This document shows, piece after piece, positions 9,835 to 19,693 of a stretch of 64,000 bases of DNA. The notes below the pieces were generated by a model that saw only the letters and a list, made by a program, of their open reading frames with translations, was not told where the DNA came from and did not search any database. Position numbers and translations under genes: made by a program. Source of the stretch: Buchananella sp. 14KM1171 (lineage in GTDB: Bacteria > Actinomycetota > Actinomycetes > Actinomycetales > Actinomycetaceae); the NCBI RefSeq assembly GCF_041380365.1, contig NZ_CP159981.1, positions 2,232,001 through 2,296,000 of the forward strand. Direction: 5' to 3'. Position 1 is the stretch's first letter. Each line of letters starts with the position of its first letter.

Positions 9835-11661
9835 GTGCTCGACCTGATGAGCTCCCTGTTCCTGCGCACGCTGCGCGAGGACCCCGCCCACGCCGAGGTG
9901 GCCAGCCACAAGCTGCTGGTCCGCGCCGGCTACATTCGCCGCTCCGCGCCGGGCATCTACACCTGGCTCCCGCTGGGCCTGCGCGTGCTGGGCAAGATCG
10001 AGGAGATCGTGCGCCAGGAAATGCGCCGCGCCGGCGCCCAGGAGGTGCACTTCCCGGCCCTGCTGCCGCGCGAGCCCTACGAGGTCACCGGGCGCTGGAG
10101 CGAGTACGGCCCCAACCTGTTCCGCCTCAAGGACCGCCGCGAGAACGACTACCTGCTGGCCCCCACCCACGAGGAGATGTTCACCCTCCTGGTCAAGGAC
10201 CTCTACTCCTCCTACAAGGACCTGCCGGTCACCCTCTACCAGATCCAGACCAAGTACCGTGACGAGGCCCGCCCGCGCGCCGGCCTGCTGCGCGGCCGCG
10301 AGTTCGTCATGAAGGACGCCTACTCCTTCGACATCGACGACGCCGGCCTGGACGCCTCCTACGACGCCCAGCGCGAGGCCTACAAGGCCATCTTCACCCG
10401 CCTGGGTCTGGAGTACGTGATCGTCTCCGCCATGAGTGGCGCGATGGGCGGCTCCCGCTCCGAGGAGTTCCTGCACCCCTGCGAGATCGGCGAGGACACC
10501 TACGTGCGCTCCCCGGGCGGCTACGCCGCCAACGTGGAGGCCGTCACCACCGTGGTCCCGCCCGCCCAGGACTGGGCCGGCGCGCCCGAGGCCCGCGAGG
10601 TACCCACGCCGGGAGCCGCTTCCATCGGCGACCTGGTGGACTACCTCAACGAGCACGAGCCCGTGGAGGGCGGCTGGAGCGCCAGCGACACCCTGAAGAA
10701 CATCGCCCTGACCGTGATCTCCCCGGCCGGCGAGCGCGAGGTCATCGTGGTCGGCATCCCCGGTGACCGCGGCATCGACCTGGCCCGCGTGGAGGCGGCC
10801 CTGAGCCCCAGCGCGGTGGAGCAGGCCAGCGAATCAGACCTGGCCAAGCACCCCGAGCTGGTGGTCGGCTACATCGGCCCCCAGGTGCTGGGCCCCAACT
10901 CTGCGGCCCGCGTGGTGGACGCCGACGGCAACCCCGCCGGCTCCGTGCGCTACCTGCTGGACCCGCGCGTGGTGGACGGCACCCGCTGGGTCACCGGCGC
11001 CAACAAGGTGGACACCCACGTGGTCGGCCTGGTCGCCGGGCGCGACTTCACCGCCGACGGCGTGATCGAGGCCGCCGAGGTGCTGGAGGGGGACATGGCC
11101 CCCGACGGCTCCGGCCCCCTCGAGCTGGCCCGCGGCATCGAGATCGGACACATCTTCCAGCTGGGCCGCAAGTACGCCAAGGCCCTGGACCTGACCGTGC
11201 TGGACCAGAACGGCAAGGCCACCGTGGTCACCATGGGCTCCTACGGCATCGGCGTCACCCGCGCCCTGGCCGCCCTGGCGGAGAACTACCACGACGAGTC
11301 CGGCCTGGCCTGGCCCATCCACGTCGCCCCCTACGAGGCCCTAGTGCTCGCCACCGGCAAGGGCGAGGAGATCTTCTCCACCGCCGCCAAGATCGCGACC
11401 GAGGCCAGCGACGCGGGCGTCGAGGTGCTCTACGACGACCGCGTCAAGGTCAGCGCCGGCGTGAAGTTCGCCGACTCCGAGCTGATCGGTGTGCCCTTCG
11501 TGCTCGTAGTCGGGCGCGGCCTGGCCGACGGCCAGGTGGAGCTGCGCAACCGGCGCACGGGCGAGGCCCGCGCCGTGGCCGTGGCCGACGCCGTGGCGGA
11601 GCTGAAGGCGGCCGTGGAGGCCGCCCGCGCCGAGGCAGGCGTGCCGGAGGCGACCCGCTGA
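9835..11661 (+). CDS. proS: Prolyl-tRNA synthetase (bacterial, with editing domain)
   Basis: Class II prolyl-tRNA synthetase, 608 residues, the long bacterial type. Motif 1 lies around [14 protein letters not shown], motif 2 in [19 protein letters not shown], and motif 3 in [15 protein letters not shown]. Between motifs 2 and 3 there is an insertion of about 170 residues (roughly 225-400) where the Ala-tRNAPro editing domain sits in this type. The C-terminal anticodon-binding domain follows. The GTG at 9835 has GAAGAGG eight bases upstream; the ATG at 9847 (MSSLFLRTL) is an alternative. The stop overlaps def by one base. Confidence 0.97.
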   Translation: MLDLMSSLFLRTLREDPAHAEVASHKLLVRAGYIRRSAPGIYTWLPLGLRVLGKIEEIVRQEMRRAGAQEVHFPALLPREPYEVTGRWSEYGPNLFRLKDRRENDYLLAPTHEEMFTLLVKDLYSSYKDLPVTLYQIQTKYRDEARPRAGLLRGREFVMKDAYSFDIDDAGLDASYDAQREAYKAIFTRLGLEYVIVSAMSGAMGGSRSEEFLHPCEIGEDTYVRSPGGYAANVEAVTTVVPPAQDWAGAPEAREVPTPGAASIGDLVDYLNEHEPVEGGWSASDTLKNIALTVISPAGEREVIVVGIPGDRGIDLARVEAALSPSAVEQASESDLAKHPELVVGYIGPQVLGPNSAARVVDADGNPAGSVRYLLDPRVVDGTRWVTGANKVDTHVVGLVAGRDFTADGVIEAAEVLEGDMAPDGSGPLELARGIEIGHIFQLGRKYAKALDLTVLDQNGKATVVTMGSYGIGVTRALAALAENYHDESGLAWPIHVAPYEALVLATGKGEEIFSTAAKIATEASDAGVEVLYDDRVKVSAGVKFADSELIGVPFVLVVGRGLADGQVELRNRRTGEARAVAVADAVAELKAAVEAARAEAGVPEATR

Positions 11662-12158
11662 TGGCCATCCGGGAGATTCGCGTGATCGGAGACCCGATCC
11701 TGCGCACCGAGTGTGAGCGGATCCGGGACGTCAAGGACCCCCGCGTCAGGTCCCTGGTTGAGGACCTGCTGGAGACCGTGGACATGGACGGACGCGCCGG
11801 CCTGGCCGCCAACCAGATCGGCGTGGGCCTGCGCGCCTTCTCCTGGAACATCTACGGCGACATCGGCTACGTGCTCAACCCGGTCCTGGAGGAGGCCTCC
11901 ATGGAGGAGCACTACCAGGACGGCGACGAGGGCTGCCTGTCCGTGCCCGGGCTGCACTTCCCGACCGAGCGGGCCTGGTACGCGCGCGTGCGCGGCGTCG
12001 ACCTGGACGGCAAGGAGGTCGTGGTAGAGGGCGAGGAACTCATGGCCCGCTGCCTCCAACACGAGTGCGACCACCTGGACGGCAAGCTCTACATCGACCG
12101 CCTCAAGGGAAACGAGCGCCGCAAGGCCATGAAGGCAATCCGCTCCATGGGCTGGTAG
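11661..12158 (+). CDS. def: Peptide deformylase
   Basis: Removes the formyl group from N-terminal fMet of nascent proteins; metal-dependent. The 165-residue protein has all three motifs: GLAANQIG (motif 1), EGCLSVPG (motif 2, metal-binding Cys) and HECDHLDG (motif 3, HExxDH). The ATG at 11661 overlaps the proS stop (TGATG). A strong intrinsic terminator follows, so this is the last gene of the long + strand series. Confidence 0.97.
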   Translation: MAIREIRVIGDPILRTECERIRDVKDPRVRSLVEDLLETVDMDGRAGLAANQIGVGLRAFSWNIYGDIGYVLNPVLEEASMEEHYQDGDEGCLSVPGLHFPTERAWYARVRGVDLDGKEVVVEGEELMARCLQHECDHLDGKLYIDRLKGNERRKAMKAIRSMGW

Positions 12159-12174
12159 CCAAAGGAGCGTCAGG

Positions 12175-12207
12175 CGGGGCCGAGGGGTAGACAACCCCTC
12201 GGCCCCG
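12175..12207 (+). terminator. Strong intrinsic terminator after def
   Basis: A perfect 13-bp GC-rich stem with a 7-nt loop (12188-12194) is followed by TGTTTTCATTT. It ends the def transcript. Confidence 0.88.
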
Positions 12208-12288
12208 TGTTTTCATTTGGGACACACCGACATTCATCCTGACGGGTCCGGCTTGGGGAAGACGTACCCGAAAAGGAAGGCTCTGATC

Positions 12289-12789
12289 GTGACCGAGCAG
12301 ACCACATGCGGTGTGTTCTTTGTGCACTCCATCCCGCGCGCCCTGTGCTCTCACGCGCAGTGGGCGCTCACCGACGTGCTCGGGTACTCCGTCCGGGTGG
12401 ACTGGACCGCCCAGCCCCTAGGCGGCAGTGGGCTGGTGCGAGGGGAGTTCGGTTGGGTCGGACGCGTCGGCGCCGGGGCCGCCCTCGCCACCGCGCTGCG
12501 CGGCTGGGACCAAACCCGCTACGAGGTCACCGAGGACTGCACGGGCGCCTCCGTGGGAGGGCGCTGGTCTCACACCCCAGAGCTGGGAATCTTCCACGCC
12601 CAAACAGACCTGTACGGCAACACCGTGGTGCCAGAAAACCGCCTGCGCCTCGCGCTAGGGGCAGCAAGCCCCCAGGAGGTCCAGCGGGCCCTGTCCCTCG
12701 CCCTGGGCACGGCCTGGGATGTCGAACTGGAGCCCTATCGTTACGCCGGAGAAGACGCCCCAGTGAAGTGGGCTCACCGGGCCGGATGA
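12289..12789 (+). CDS. DUF3145 family protein
   Basis: A 166-residue protein of the actinobacteria-restricted DUF3145 family; no function is established. Recognisable blocks are TCGVFFVHSIPRALCSHAQW near the N terminus, VRVDWTAQP, ALRGWDQTRYEVTED and TPELGIFHAQTDLYGN, all typical of the family. No signal peptide or membrane helix is visible, so it is probably cytoplasmic. The GTG at 12289 is preceded by AAAAGGAAGG at 12271-12280; the in-frame ATG at 12217 would lie inside the tail of the def terminator. It is a monocistronic gene between two strong terminators. Confidence 0.85.
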   Translation: MTEQTTCGVFFVHSIPRALCSHAQWALTDVLGYSVRVDWTAQPLGGSGLVRGEFGWVGRVGAGAALATALRGWDQTRYEVTEDCTGASVGGRWSHTPELGIFHAQTDLYGNTVVPENRLRLALGAASPQEVQRALSLALGTAWDVELEPYRYAGEDAPVKWAHRAG

Positions 12790-12834
12790 CGAGCTGACCG
12801 GCCCCTAGAGAACACGGCGATTGGAGAACACAAG

Positions 12835-12879
12835 CGGTGGGGGTGGCGGCAAGTAACGCGCTTGCCGCCACCCCCACCG
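12835..12879. terminator. Bidirectional terminator, DUF3145 gene / fabF
   Basis: A perfect 19-bp stem with a 7-nt loop (12854-12860) lies between two convergent genes and is followed on the + strand by GGTGTTTTCTT. On the - strand the flank is moderately T-rich. It probably serves both genes. Confidence 0.9.
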
Positions 12880-12894
12880 GGTGTTTTCTTGGAC

Positions 12895-14109
12895 TCAGGC
12901 TGCAGTGAATGCCAGGGCCACGTTGTGGCCGCCGAAGCCGAAGGAGTTGTTCAACGCGGCGCCGTCCCCGAGCTTGCGGTGCTCGCCCCGCACCAGGTCA
13001 ATGCGCAGGTCGTCCTCCGGGTCCTCCACGTTGATGGTGGCCGGGGCCAGGCCCTCGCGCAGTGCCAGCACGGTCAGGATGGTCTCGAACGCGCCCGCGC
13101 CGCCCAGCAGGTGGCCGGAGACGGACTTGGTGGCGGAAACGGCGGCGTTAGGGGCCACGCGGGCGATCGCGTGGGCCTCCACGATGTCGCCCGCCGGGGT
13201 GGAGGTGGCGTGGGCGTTGACGTGCGCCACGTCCTTGCCGGTCAGCCCGGCCTTGCCCAGGGCCAGGCGCATGGCGGTCTCCTGGCCGGCACCGGTCGGG
13301 TCCGGCGGGGCGATGTCGAAGGCGTCGGCGGTCATGCCCCAGCCGGCCAGGACGGCGTGGACGCGGGCGCCACGCTTGGCGGCGTGCTCTGCGGACTCCA
13401 GCACCACCACACCGGCGCCCTCGGCCAGCACGAAGCCGTCGCGGGACTTGTCGTAGGGGCGCGAGGCGCTGGCCGGGTCGTCGGTGCGGGTGGACAGGGC
13501 ACGCATGCGCGCGAACGCGGCCAGCGGCAGCGGGTGGATGGCGGCCTCGGAGCCGCCGCAGATCACCACGTCGGCGCGGCCCTCCTCGATCATCTGGGCA
13601 CCGTAGGCGATGGCCTCGGCACCGGAGGCGCAGGCGGAGACCGGGGCGTGCGCGCCGGCCTTGGCGCCGAAGGCCACGGAGATGGTGGCGGCCGGGGAGT
13701 TACCCATCAGCAGGGGCACGGTCAGCGGCTTGACGCGGCGGGCGCCGTGGTCGCGGATGGCGTCCCAGCCGGACAGGATGGTGTGGACGCCGCCGATGCC
13801 GGTGCCGATCACCACGCCCAGGCGTTCGCCGTCCACCTCGGGGCTGCCGGCGTCGGACCAGGCTTCCTTGGCGGAGATGAGGGCGTAGCGGGCAACGAGG
13901 TCGGTGCGGTTTAGTTCCTTGGGGGAGAGCACCTCGGCCGGGTCCACCGCGACGGCGCCGGCGAAGTTGACCGGCAGCTCGTAGAGCTCAACCCAGTCGT
14001 TGTCGAGCGTCTTCACGCCCGAGCGTCCCTCCAGCAGAGCCTGCCACGTGGAGGCGACGTCGCCACCCAACGGGTTAGTGGTTCCCAGGCCGGTCACTAC
14101 AACAGTCAT
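12895..14109 (-). CDS. fabF: 3-oxoacyl-[acyl-carrier-protein] synthase II
   Basis: KASII, the elongating condensing enzyme of type II fatty-acid synthesis. The 404-residue protein (MTVVVTGLGTTNPLGGD) contains the nucleophile Cys in VSACASGAEA, and the two catalytic histidines in NAHATSTPAGD and SVSGHLLGGAGAFE. The start at 14109 gives this standard N terminus; 36 further in-frame residues upstream are Arg/Pro-rich and unlikely to be translated. It is the last gene of the fabD-fabH-acpP-fabF cluster, 124 bp after acpP, and ends at the bidirectional terminator. Confidence 0.97.
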   Translation of the reverse strand: MTVVVTGLGTTNPLGGDVASTWQALLEGRSGVKTLDNDWVELYELPVNFAGAVAVDPAEVLSPKELNRTDLVARYALISAKEAWSDAGSPEVDGERLGVVIGTGIGGVHTILSGWDAIRDHGARRVKPLTVPLLMGNSPAATISVAFGAKAGAHAPVSACASGAEAIAYGAQMIEEGRADVVICGGSEAAIHPLPLAAFARMRALSTRTDDPASASRPYDKSRDGFVLAEGAGVVVLESAEHAAKRGARVHAVLAGWGMTADAFDIAPPDPTGAGQETAMRLALGKAGLTGKDVAHVNAHATSTPAGDIVEAHAIARVAPNAAVSATKSVSGHLLGGAGAFETILTVLALREGLAPATINVEDPEDDLRIDLVRGEHRKLGDGAALNNSFGFGGHNVALAFTAA

Positions 14110-14233
14110 GAGCGCTCCAAGTGGTCGGGCGGATTGGTGCCGCCGATTTGAGGGGAAGTTGAGAGATTGAGGGGCCGGTGCGCGGGCCGCCCTTGGTGAT
14201 GGACGACGCCGCAGCACCGGCCTGCCGAATGAA

Positions 14234-14482
14234 TCAGGCCTGAGCCTTGAGGATGTAGTTGACGGCGTCGCCGACGGTCACCAGGGAGGTGGCGTCCTCG
14301 TCGGGGATACGCACCTCGAAGCGCTCCTCGGCGGTGGCGACGATGGTCATCATGGACAGGGAGTCGACGTCCAGGTCGTCGGAGAAGGACTTCTCCAGCG
14401 TCACCTCGGCGACATCCACGCCGGTCTCCTCGTTGACGATCTCAGCCAGGCCAGCCAGGATCTCGTTCTCGGTTGCAGCCAT
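14234..14482 (-). CDS. acpP: Acyl carrier protein
   Basis: An 82-residue acidic ACP that carries growing acyl chains on a 4'-phosphopantetheine arm. The attachment serine is in DLDVDSLSMM (the DSL motif), and the helix layout matches AcpP. The start at 14482 has GAAAGGCG upstream. It lies 27 bp after fabH in the same direction. Confidence 0.97.
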   Translation of the reverse strand: MAATENEILAGLAEIVNEETGVDVAEVTLEKSFSDDLDVDSLSMMTIVATAEERFEVRIPDEDATSLVTVGDAVNYILKAQA

Positions 14483-14509
14483 TGCTACGCCTTTCTTGTT
14501 GGGTGCCGC

Positions 14510-15520
14510 TTATGCGGCGGGGGTAATCCGGGGCAGCTCCACCACCTGGGCCGCGTAGGCGAGCCCGGCGCCGAAGCCGATTTGCAGGGCGATCTCTCCG
14601 CCCTTGATCCTGCCGTCCCGGTACAGGGCCTGCGTGGCCAGCGGTACGGAGGCGGAGGAGGTATTTCCGGTCGTGACGATGTCGTCCGCCACGATGCAAT
14701 CTTCTCGCAGGCCGATGCGCTGCGCCTGCTTTTCGATGATGCGCATGTTGGCCTGGTGCGGGATGAAGACGTCGATGTCCTCGGGGCGCAGCCCGGCGGC
14801 CTCGATGGCCCGCTTGGCGACCTCGGAGATCGTGAACGCCGCCCACTTGAAGACGCTGGGGCCCTCTTGTACCAGGGTAGGGCACTTCAGGTCCGGGTTG
14901 GCGGCGTAGTCCAGCCAGTTGCTGGTCTGGCCTACCAGGGCGGCCTTGTCGCCCTCCGAGCCCCACACGGAGGAGGCGATGCCTGCGGTGTCGGACGGGA
15001 CCACCACGGCGGCGCCCGCGCCGTCCCCCAGCAGGAAGGAGATGGAGCGGTCGGTGGGGTCGATGAAGTCGGACAGGCGCTCGGCCCCGATCACCAGCAC
15101 GCACTTGTTGGTGCCGGCGCGCACCAGGGCGTCGGCCTGGGCGATGCCGTAGCAGTAGCCGGCGCAGGCCGCGCTGATGTCCCACGCGGGCACCGGCCCG
15201 CAGCCCAGCTCGGCGGCGATGGCCGGGGCCAGGGCGGGGGTCTGCTCGAAGTGGGTGATGGTGGCCAGGATGACCCCGTCCACGTCCTTGGCGTCGACGC
15301 CGGCGGCGGCCAGCGCCTCCTTGGCGGCCTGCACGGACAGCCACAGCAGGCTCTCCTCCGGGGTGGCCCGCTTGCGGGTCACCATGCCGGTGCGCTGCTG
15401 GATCCACTCGTCGCTGGAGTTGATGGGCTCGATGATGTCTGCGTTGGGGACCACGCGCGAGCCGCGCACCCCGCCGATGCCGGCGATGCGAGAGCCGGCG
15501 CTTGCGGTAAAGGTCTTCAC
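14510..15520 (-). CDS. fabH: 3-oxoacyl-[acyl-carrier-protein] synthase III
   Basis: KASIII, which starts fatty-acid synthesis by condensing an acyl-CoA primer with malonyl-ACP and so sets straight- or branched-chain type. The 336-residue protein shows the active-site Cys in DISAACAGYC, His in IPHQANMRI and Asn in TTGNTSSAS, the Cys-His-Asn triad. SSDEWIQQRTGM is the usual N-terminal motif. It overlaps the fabD stop by four bases (15517-15520), indicating coupled translation. Confidence 0.97.
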   Translation of the reverse strand: MKTFTASAGSRIAGIGGVRGSRVVPNADIIEPINSSDEWIQQRTGMVTRKRATPEESLLWLSVQAAKEALAAAGVDAKDVDGVILATITHFEQTPALAPAIAAELGCGPVPAWDISAACAGYCYGIAQADALVRAGTNKCVLVIGAERLSDFIDPTDRSISFLLGDGAGAAVVVPSDTAGIASSVWGSEGDKAALVGQTSNWLDYAANPDLKCPTLVQEGPSVFKWAAFTISEVAKRAIEAAGLRPEDIDVFIPHQANMRIIEKQAQRIGLREDCIVADDIVTTGNTSSASVPLATQALYRDGRIKGGEIALQIGFGAGLAYAAQVVELPRITPAA

Positions 15521-16440
15521 TTCTTCTCCTCGATGAGGGCGGCGGCGTCTGCGGGGGAGTTGACGGCGACTGCGCGAACGCCGGGCACGGCGCGCTTGGC
15601 GATGCGGGTGAGCACGCCGGCGGGGGCCAGCTCTACCAGCAGCTCGGGCTGGGCGGCGCTCATCTGCTGGCAGCAGGCGGTCCAGTCCACGGTGGAGGTG
15701 ATCTGGTGGGCGATGCCCTCAGCCACGTCCGCGCCGCAGCTCAGCGTGGCGCCGCCCCGGTTGGACAGGAGCCGGATGGTCGGGTCGCGCAGCTCCAGGG
15801 CGGCCAGGGCCTCCTTGACCGGCGCCACGGCGGGGACCATGGCGGGGGAATGGAACGCGCCGTGCACCTCTAGGGCGATCACGCGGGCCTTAGCCGGCGG
15901 GTTCGCCGCCAGGGCCTCCAAGGCCGCGCGCTCACCGGCGGCGACGATCTGGCCCGGACCGTTCAGGTTGGCCGGGTGCGCGCCGGCGGTCTCGATGGCG
16001 GCGATGACCTCTGCGGGGTCTCCGCCCACCACGGCGCTCATTCCGGTCTGACCGGCCTCAGCGGCGGCGGCCATCGCCGCTCCGCGGGCGGCGGCCAGGC
16101 GCACGGCGTCGGCGGGGGAGAGGCTGCCTGCCACGGCGGCGGCGGTGATCTCGCCAACGGAGTGACCGGCCACCAGGGCGACGTCGGCCACCAGGCCACT
16201 GCGCTGCTCGCCAAGGCCGCCCAGCGCCCGCCACGCCAACAGGCCGGCGGCCACGATGAGCGGCTGGGCGAAGGCGGTGTTCTTGATCTGCTCGGCGGTG
16301 GCGGTGGTGCCGAGCTCTACCAGGTCGAGGCCGGCGGCCTCGCTGAGCTCGGTCAGGAATTCCCGCCCGGGTTCGTCCAACCACGCGCTGAGCATTCCGG
16401 GGCTCTGCGCTCCCTGTCCGGGGCACTGCACAACAATCAC
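15517..16440 (-). CDS. fabD: Malonyl-CoA:ACP transacylase
   Basis: Transfers malonyl from CoA to ACP. The 307-residue protein starts (GTG at 16440) with IVVQCPGQGAQSPGM, which includes the oxyanion Gln, and carries the nucleophile serine in VAGHSVGEITAAAV; the catalytic His lies in LEVHGAFHSPAM. It is the first enzyme gene of the fab cluster and follows the FasR-like regulator by 96 bp in the same direction. Confidence 0.97.
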   Translation of the reverse strand: MIVVQCPGQGAQSPGMLSAWLDEPGREFLTELSEAAGLDLVELGTTATAEQIKNTAFAQPLIVAAGLLAWRALGGLGEQRSGLVADVALVAGHSVGEITAAAVAGSLSPADAVRLAAARGAAMAAAAEAGQTGMSAVVGGDPAEVIAAIETAGAHPANLNGPGQIVAAGERAALEALAANPPAKARVIALEVHGAFHSPAMVPAVAPVKEALAALELRDPTIRLLSNRGGATLSCGADVAEGIAHQITSTVDWTACCQQMSAAQPELLVELAPAGVLTRIAKRAVPGVRAVAVNSPADAAALIEEKK

Positions 16441-16536
16441 CCGGTCAGTCTCCCTTGGGGGCGCGGGGCAAGTCCCTCCCTGGCACGCACCAAGCCTCGC
16501 GGCGGTTCTTGGGGGAAAGCTACAAAACCCCCGGTG

Positions 16537-17685
16537 TCAGTGGGTGTCTAGACGTCCCACCGCCAATGCAATCTGCAGCACAAAACCGTCGCGCGGGTCA
16601 GTGGGATCCCACCCAATCAGCTGCGCGACACGGCGCAGGCGGTAGCGAACCGTGTTGGGGTGAACGTACAACGAGCGGGCGGCCCCCTCCAGGCTGCGGC
16701 CCTGGCTGAGGAACTCCTGCACGGTCTCCACCAGCGGCTGCCCGGCCTCCAGCAGTGGGTTGTAGATGGTCTCGACCAGCTCGGCGCGCGCCTGCAGGTC
16801 CCCGGACAGCACCCGCTCGGGTAGCACCTCGGAGGAGGTGACCACGGTGGGGGCGCTGCTCCACGCGGTCAGGGAGCGCAGCGCGGCCTCCGCAGAACGC
16901 ACGGAGCGGCCCGCGTTGGCGACGTCCTCCACGCGGGGGCCGATCGCGCACCGGCCCGGCATCTGCTCGCACAGGCTGCGCGCCGCCTCCAACGGGTCGG
17001 GGGCGCCCAGCAGCACCAGGATGTGGGAGCCGTACAGGCCGACCAGGGTGTTGGGGGCCAGCTTGGCGGCGGCCCGCCGGATGTCCACCAGCGCGCGCTC
17101 CGCCACGGCACCCTCGCCCACGATGGCGCACACCGGTAGCTCGGCCCTCCACCCCAGCGCGGCCACGCGCGAGTGCAGGGAGGAGTCGTGCTCGCCGCGC
17201 ACTAGCGAGTCCACCACCAGCGTCTCCAGGCGGGCATCCCAGGCTCCGCGCTGCTCGGCGGCGCGCGCGTAGGCCTCGGCCGCGCTGAAGGCCACGTCTC
17301 GGGCGTAGATCAGCACCGCGTCGTGCACCATCGAACGCGCGTTGTCAGGCACCAGCTTCACCGACTCCGTGGCGGCCACGTCCACCACGATCCGGATCAG
17401 CGCCAGGGTGTGCTGCAACGGGATGGAGCGGGTCAGTTCGCGCGGGGCGGCGTTGAAGATCTCGGTGGCGTCGCTGGTGGTGCTCTGCTCCTCGAACCAC
17501 TTGGTGAATGAGTTGATGCCGGTGCGGGCCACCACCGCGATCCAGGACCTATCCTGCGCGTCCAGCTCGTTGTACCAGGGCAGTTCCGTCTCGATCTTCT
17601 TCAGGGCTACGCCCGCAAGGGCATCCGCAGAGGAACGCAAACGGTGAAGGGCTTGAGTGCGGGTGGAGGCATCCGGCTCAGTCAT
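16537..17685 (-). CDS. fasR: PucR/CdaR-type transcriptional regulator, FasR-like
   Basis: A 382-residue regulator with a C-terminal PucR-type helix-turn-helix (SLEGAARSLYVHPNTVRYRLRR, written here only in part: ARSLYVHPNTVRYRL, near residue 350) and a central GGDEF-like CdaR region. Its position just upstream of fabD in the same orientation matches FasR of Streptomyces, an activator of fabD-fabH-acpP-fabF; the name rests on this context and on domain type. The start at 17685 (MTEPDAST) is chosen because 30 residues upstream look non-coding and overlap the divergent promoter region shared with aspA. Confidence 0.85.
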   Translation of the reverse strand: MTEPDASTRTQALHRLRSSADALAGVALKKIETELPWYNELDAQDRSWIAVVARTGINSFTKWFEEQSTTSDATEIFNAAPRELTRSIPLQHTLALIRIVVDVAATESVKLVPDNARSMVHDAVLIYARDVAFSAAEAYARAAEQRGAWDARLETLVVDSLVRGEHDSSLHSRVAALGWRAELPVCAIVGEGAVAERALVDIRRAAAKLAPNTLVGLYGSHILVLLGAPDPLEAARSLCEQMPGRCAIGPRVEDVANAGRSVRSAEAALRSLTAWSSAPTVVTSSEVLPERVLSGDLQARAELVETIYNPLLEAGQPLVETVQEFLSQGRSLEGAARSLYVHPNTVRYRLRRVAQLIGWDPTDPRDGFVLQIALAVGRLDTH

Positions 17686-17869
17686 ACAGCGAGCATAGAG
17701 GCAGGGGCCGCGCGGTTGGTAACAAACACACAAGAAGCCCCCGTTTTGGGCAACTGAGATTAAAGGAAACGTCACAAGACGGCCTGCCTTGCGTCAGGCG
17801 CCCCCTGTCGGCAATCGACAGCGCGGCAATGTGGTTATCGTTGGCGTCAGCGTCGAAGCAAGGAAGCCG

Positions 17870-19522
17870 ATGAACACCGCAGAAAACCTCCGTCAGCCCG
17901 TTTCTTCCACCCCGGTGGCCGACGTCCCGCCCGCAGCCCCCACCAGCGCGCCGCTGCCCCCAGAGGCCGGCGCCGACCACGGGCAGGTGAGCGCGGGCAG
18001 TGCGGCCGGTGGAGCGTCGTCCACCCAGGGCCAGGGCGCGGCGGTGCGCATCGAAGAAGACCTGCTGGGCGAACGCGAGGTGCCGGCGGAGGCCTACTAC
18101 GGCGTGCACACGCTGCGCGCCAAGGAAAACTTCGCCATCTCGGGGCACACGATCAGCGACGTGCCGGAGTTCGTGCGCGCCATGGTGATGGTCAAGCTGG
18201 CCGCCATCCGCGCCAACCGCGAGATCGGCACCGTGCCGGTGGACGTGGCCGACGCGATCGAACAGGCCTGCCTGGCCATGCTGCACGAGGACCGCTGCCT
18301 GGACCAGTTCCCCGTGGACCTGTTCCAGGGCGGGGCAGGCACGAGCGTCAACATGAACACCAACGAGGTGCTGGCCAACCTGGCCCTGGAGTACCTGGGC
18401 TTCGACAAGGGCCGCTACGACGTGGTCAACCCCAACGACCACGTCAACCGCGCCCAGTCCACCAACGACGCCTACCCCACCGGCTTCCGCATCGCCGTCT
18501 ACCGGCGGGTGCTGCAGCTGGAGGAGGACGTGATCTCCCTGGTGGCCGCGCTGCGGCAAAAGGGCCAGGAGTTCCACGACATCCTCACCATGGGCCGCAC
18601 CCAGCTGCAGGACGCCGTGCCCATGCGCCTGGGCGATGCGTTCGAGGCTTTCGCCGAGCTGCTGCAGGAGGAGATCGCGCGCCTGCGCGCCAACGCCCGC
18701 CTGCTGCTGGAGGTCAACCTGGGCGCCACCGCCATCGGCACCGGCCTGAACACGCACTCCGACTACCGGGCCGCAGTCATCAAGCACCTGCGCGACGTCA
18801 CCGCCCTGGAGATCACCTCCGCCCCCAACCTGATCGAGGCCACCAGCGACACCGGCGCCTACGTCTCCATGCACGCCGCCCTCAAGCGCCTCGCCGTCAA
18901 GCTCGGCAAGGTCTGCAACGACCTGCGCCTGCTGTCCTCCGGGCCGCGCGCCGGCCTGAACGAGATCAACCTGCCGGAGATGCAGGCGGGCTCCTCCATC
19001 ATGCCGGCCAAGGTCAACCCGGTGATCCCCGAGGTGGTCAACCAGGTGTGCTTCAAGGTGATCGGCAACGACGTCACCGTGACCCTGGCGGCCGACGCCG
19101 GCCAGCTACAGCTCAACGTCATGGAGCCGGTGATCGCGCAGTCCATGTTCGAGTCGATCGACCTGCTGGGCAACGCCTGCCGCTCCCTGGAGCACCACTG
19201 CATCGTGGGCATCACCGCCAACGAGAACGTCTGCCGCAACTACGTCATGAACTCCATCGGCATCGTCACGTTCCTCAACCCCGTGATCGGCCACCACAAC
19301 GGCGACCTGGTGGGCAAGGAGTGCGCGCGCAGCGGGCGTTCGGTGCGCGAGGTGGTGCTGGAGATGGGCCTGCTGGGCGAGGCCGAGCTGGACGAGATCC
19401 TTTCGCCGCGAAACATGCTCGACCCGCAGTACCGTGGCGCGATGTACAGCGCCGACCCGCAGGGCCGCCACGCCGCCGCCGACCCCGAGGCGATCATCGA
19501 AGCCGAATACGCCGGCGAGTAG
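17870..19522 (+). CDS. aspA: Aspartate ammonia-lyase with N-terminal extension
   Basis: Aspartase (L-aspartate to fumarate + NH3), fumarase/aspartase superfamily, 550 residues. It is aspartase rather than fumarase: [12 protein letters not shown] and [13 protein letters not shown] match AspA. The catalytic loop is [11 protein letters not shown]. The conserved enzyme begins at about residue 59 ([15 protein letters not shown], as in E. coli AspA residue 5), so residues 1-58 are an Ala/Pro/Gly/Ser-rich extension. That extension is encoded almost exactly by an inverted pair of the dispersed repeat. The ATG at 17870 has AGCAAGGAAG upstream; if translation began later, only a GTG near residue 59 would remain. 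Divergent from fasR. Confidence 0.95.
   Translation: MNTAENLRQPVSSTPVADVPPAAPTSAPLPPEAGADHGQVSAGSAAGGASSTQGQGAAVRIEEDLLGEREVPAEAYYGVHTLRAKENFAISGHTISDVPEFVRAMVMVKLAAIRANREIGTVPVDVADAIEQACLAMLHEDRCLDQFPVDLFQGGAGTSVNMNTNEVLANLALEYLGFDKGRYDVVNPNDHVNRAQSTNDAYPTGFRIAVYRRVLQLEEDVISLVAALRQKGQEFHDILTMGRTQLQDAVPMRLGDAFEAFAELLQEEIARLRANARLLLEVNLGATAIGTGLNTHSDYRAAVIKHLRDVTALEITSAPNLIEATSDTGAYVSMHAALKRLAVKLGKVCNDLRLLSSGPRAGLNEINLPEMQAGSSIMPAKVNPVIPEVVNQVCFKVIGNDVTVTLAADAGQLQLNVMEPVIAQSMFESIDLLGNACRSLEHHCIVGITANENVCRNYVMNSIGIVTFLNPVIGHHNGDLVGKECARSGRSVREVVLEMGLLGEAELDEILSPRNMLDPQYRGAMYSADPQGRHAAADPEAIIEAEYAGE
17916..18023. repeat. Inverted pair of dispersed repeats inside aspA
   Basis: Copy 17916-17941 is in the reverse orientation and copy 18002-18023 in the forward orientation, separated by 60 bp. 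They encode VADVPPAAP and GGASST in the non-conserved N-terminal extension of AspA. Confidence 0.65.
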
Positions 19523-19582
19523 CAACCGACAGACGCGCTGAAAAGAGATGTGGCTAGTTTTCTGAGCGGACACCGGGTAGAG

Positions 19583-19598
19583 GTACAACATGTTGTAC
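19583..19598. promoter_or_regulatory. Perfect palindrome upstream of LAXTG gene
   Basis: GTACAACATGTTGTAC is a perfect 16-bp palindrome in the AT-richer 171-bp spacer before the surface-protein gene, about 95 bp from its start. It looks like a dimeric regulator's operator. A second, 6-bp-arm palindrome with a 4-nt spacer lies at 19647-19662. Confidence 0.5.
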
Positions 19599-19693
19599 AA
19601 GCTGCTTCCTTGAATTGTGCATTCGATTTGGTGATGATTTTCCACGGCTCAGAACGCTGAGCACATCCCTTGATCTTTGGTAAGGAGCAACCT

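Noticed and set aside
17870-19522. Fumarase C instead of aspartase
   Set aside because: The [11 protein letters not shown] and [11 protein letters not shown] motifs and close likeness to E. coli AspA favour aspartase.
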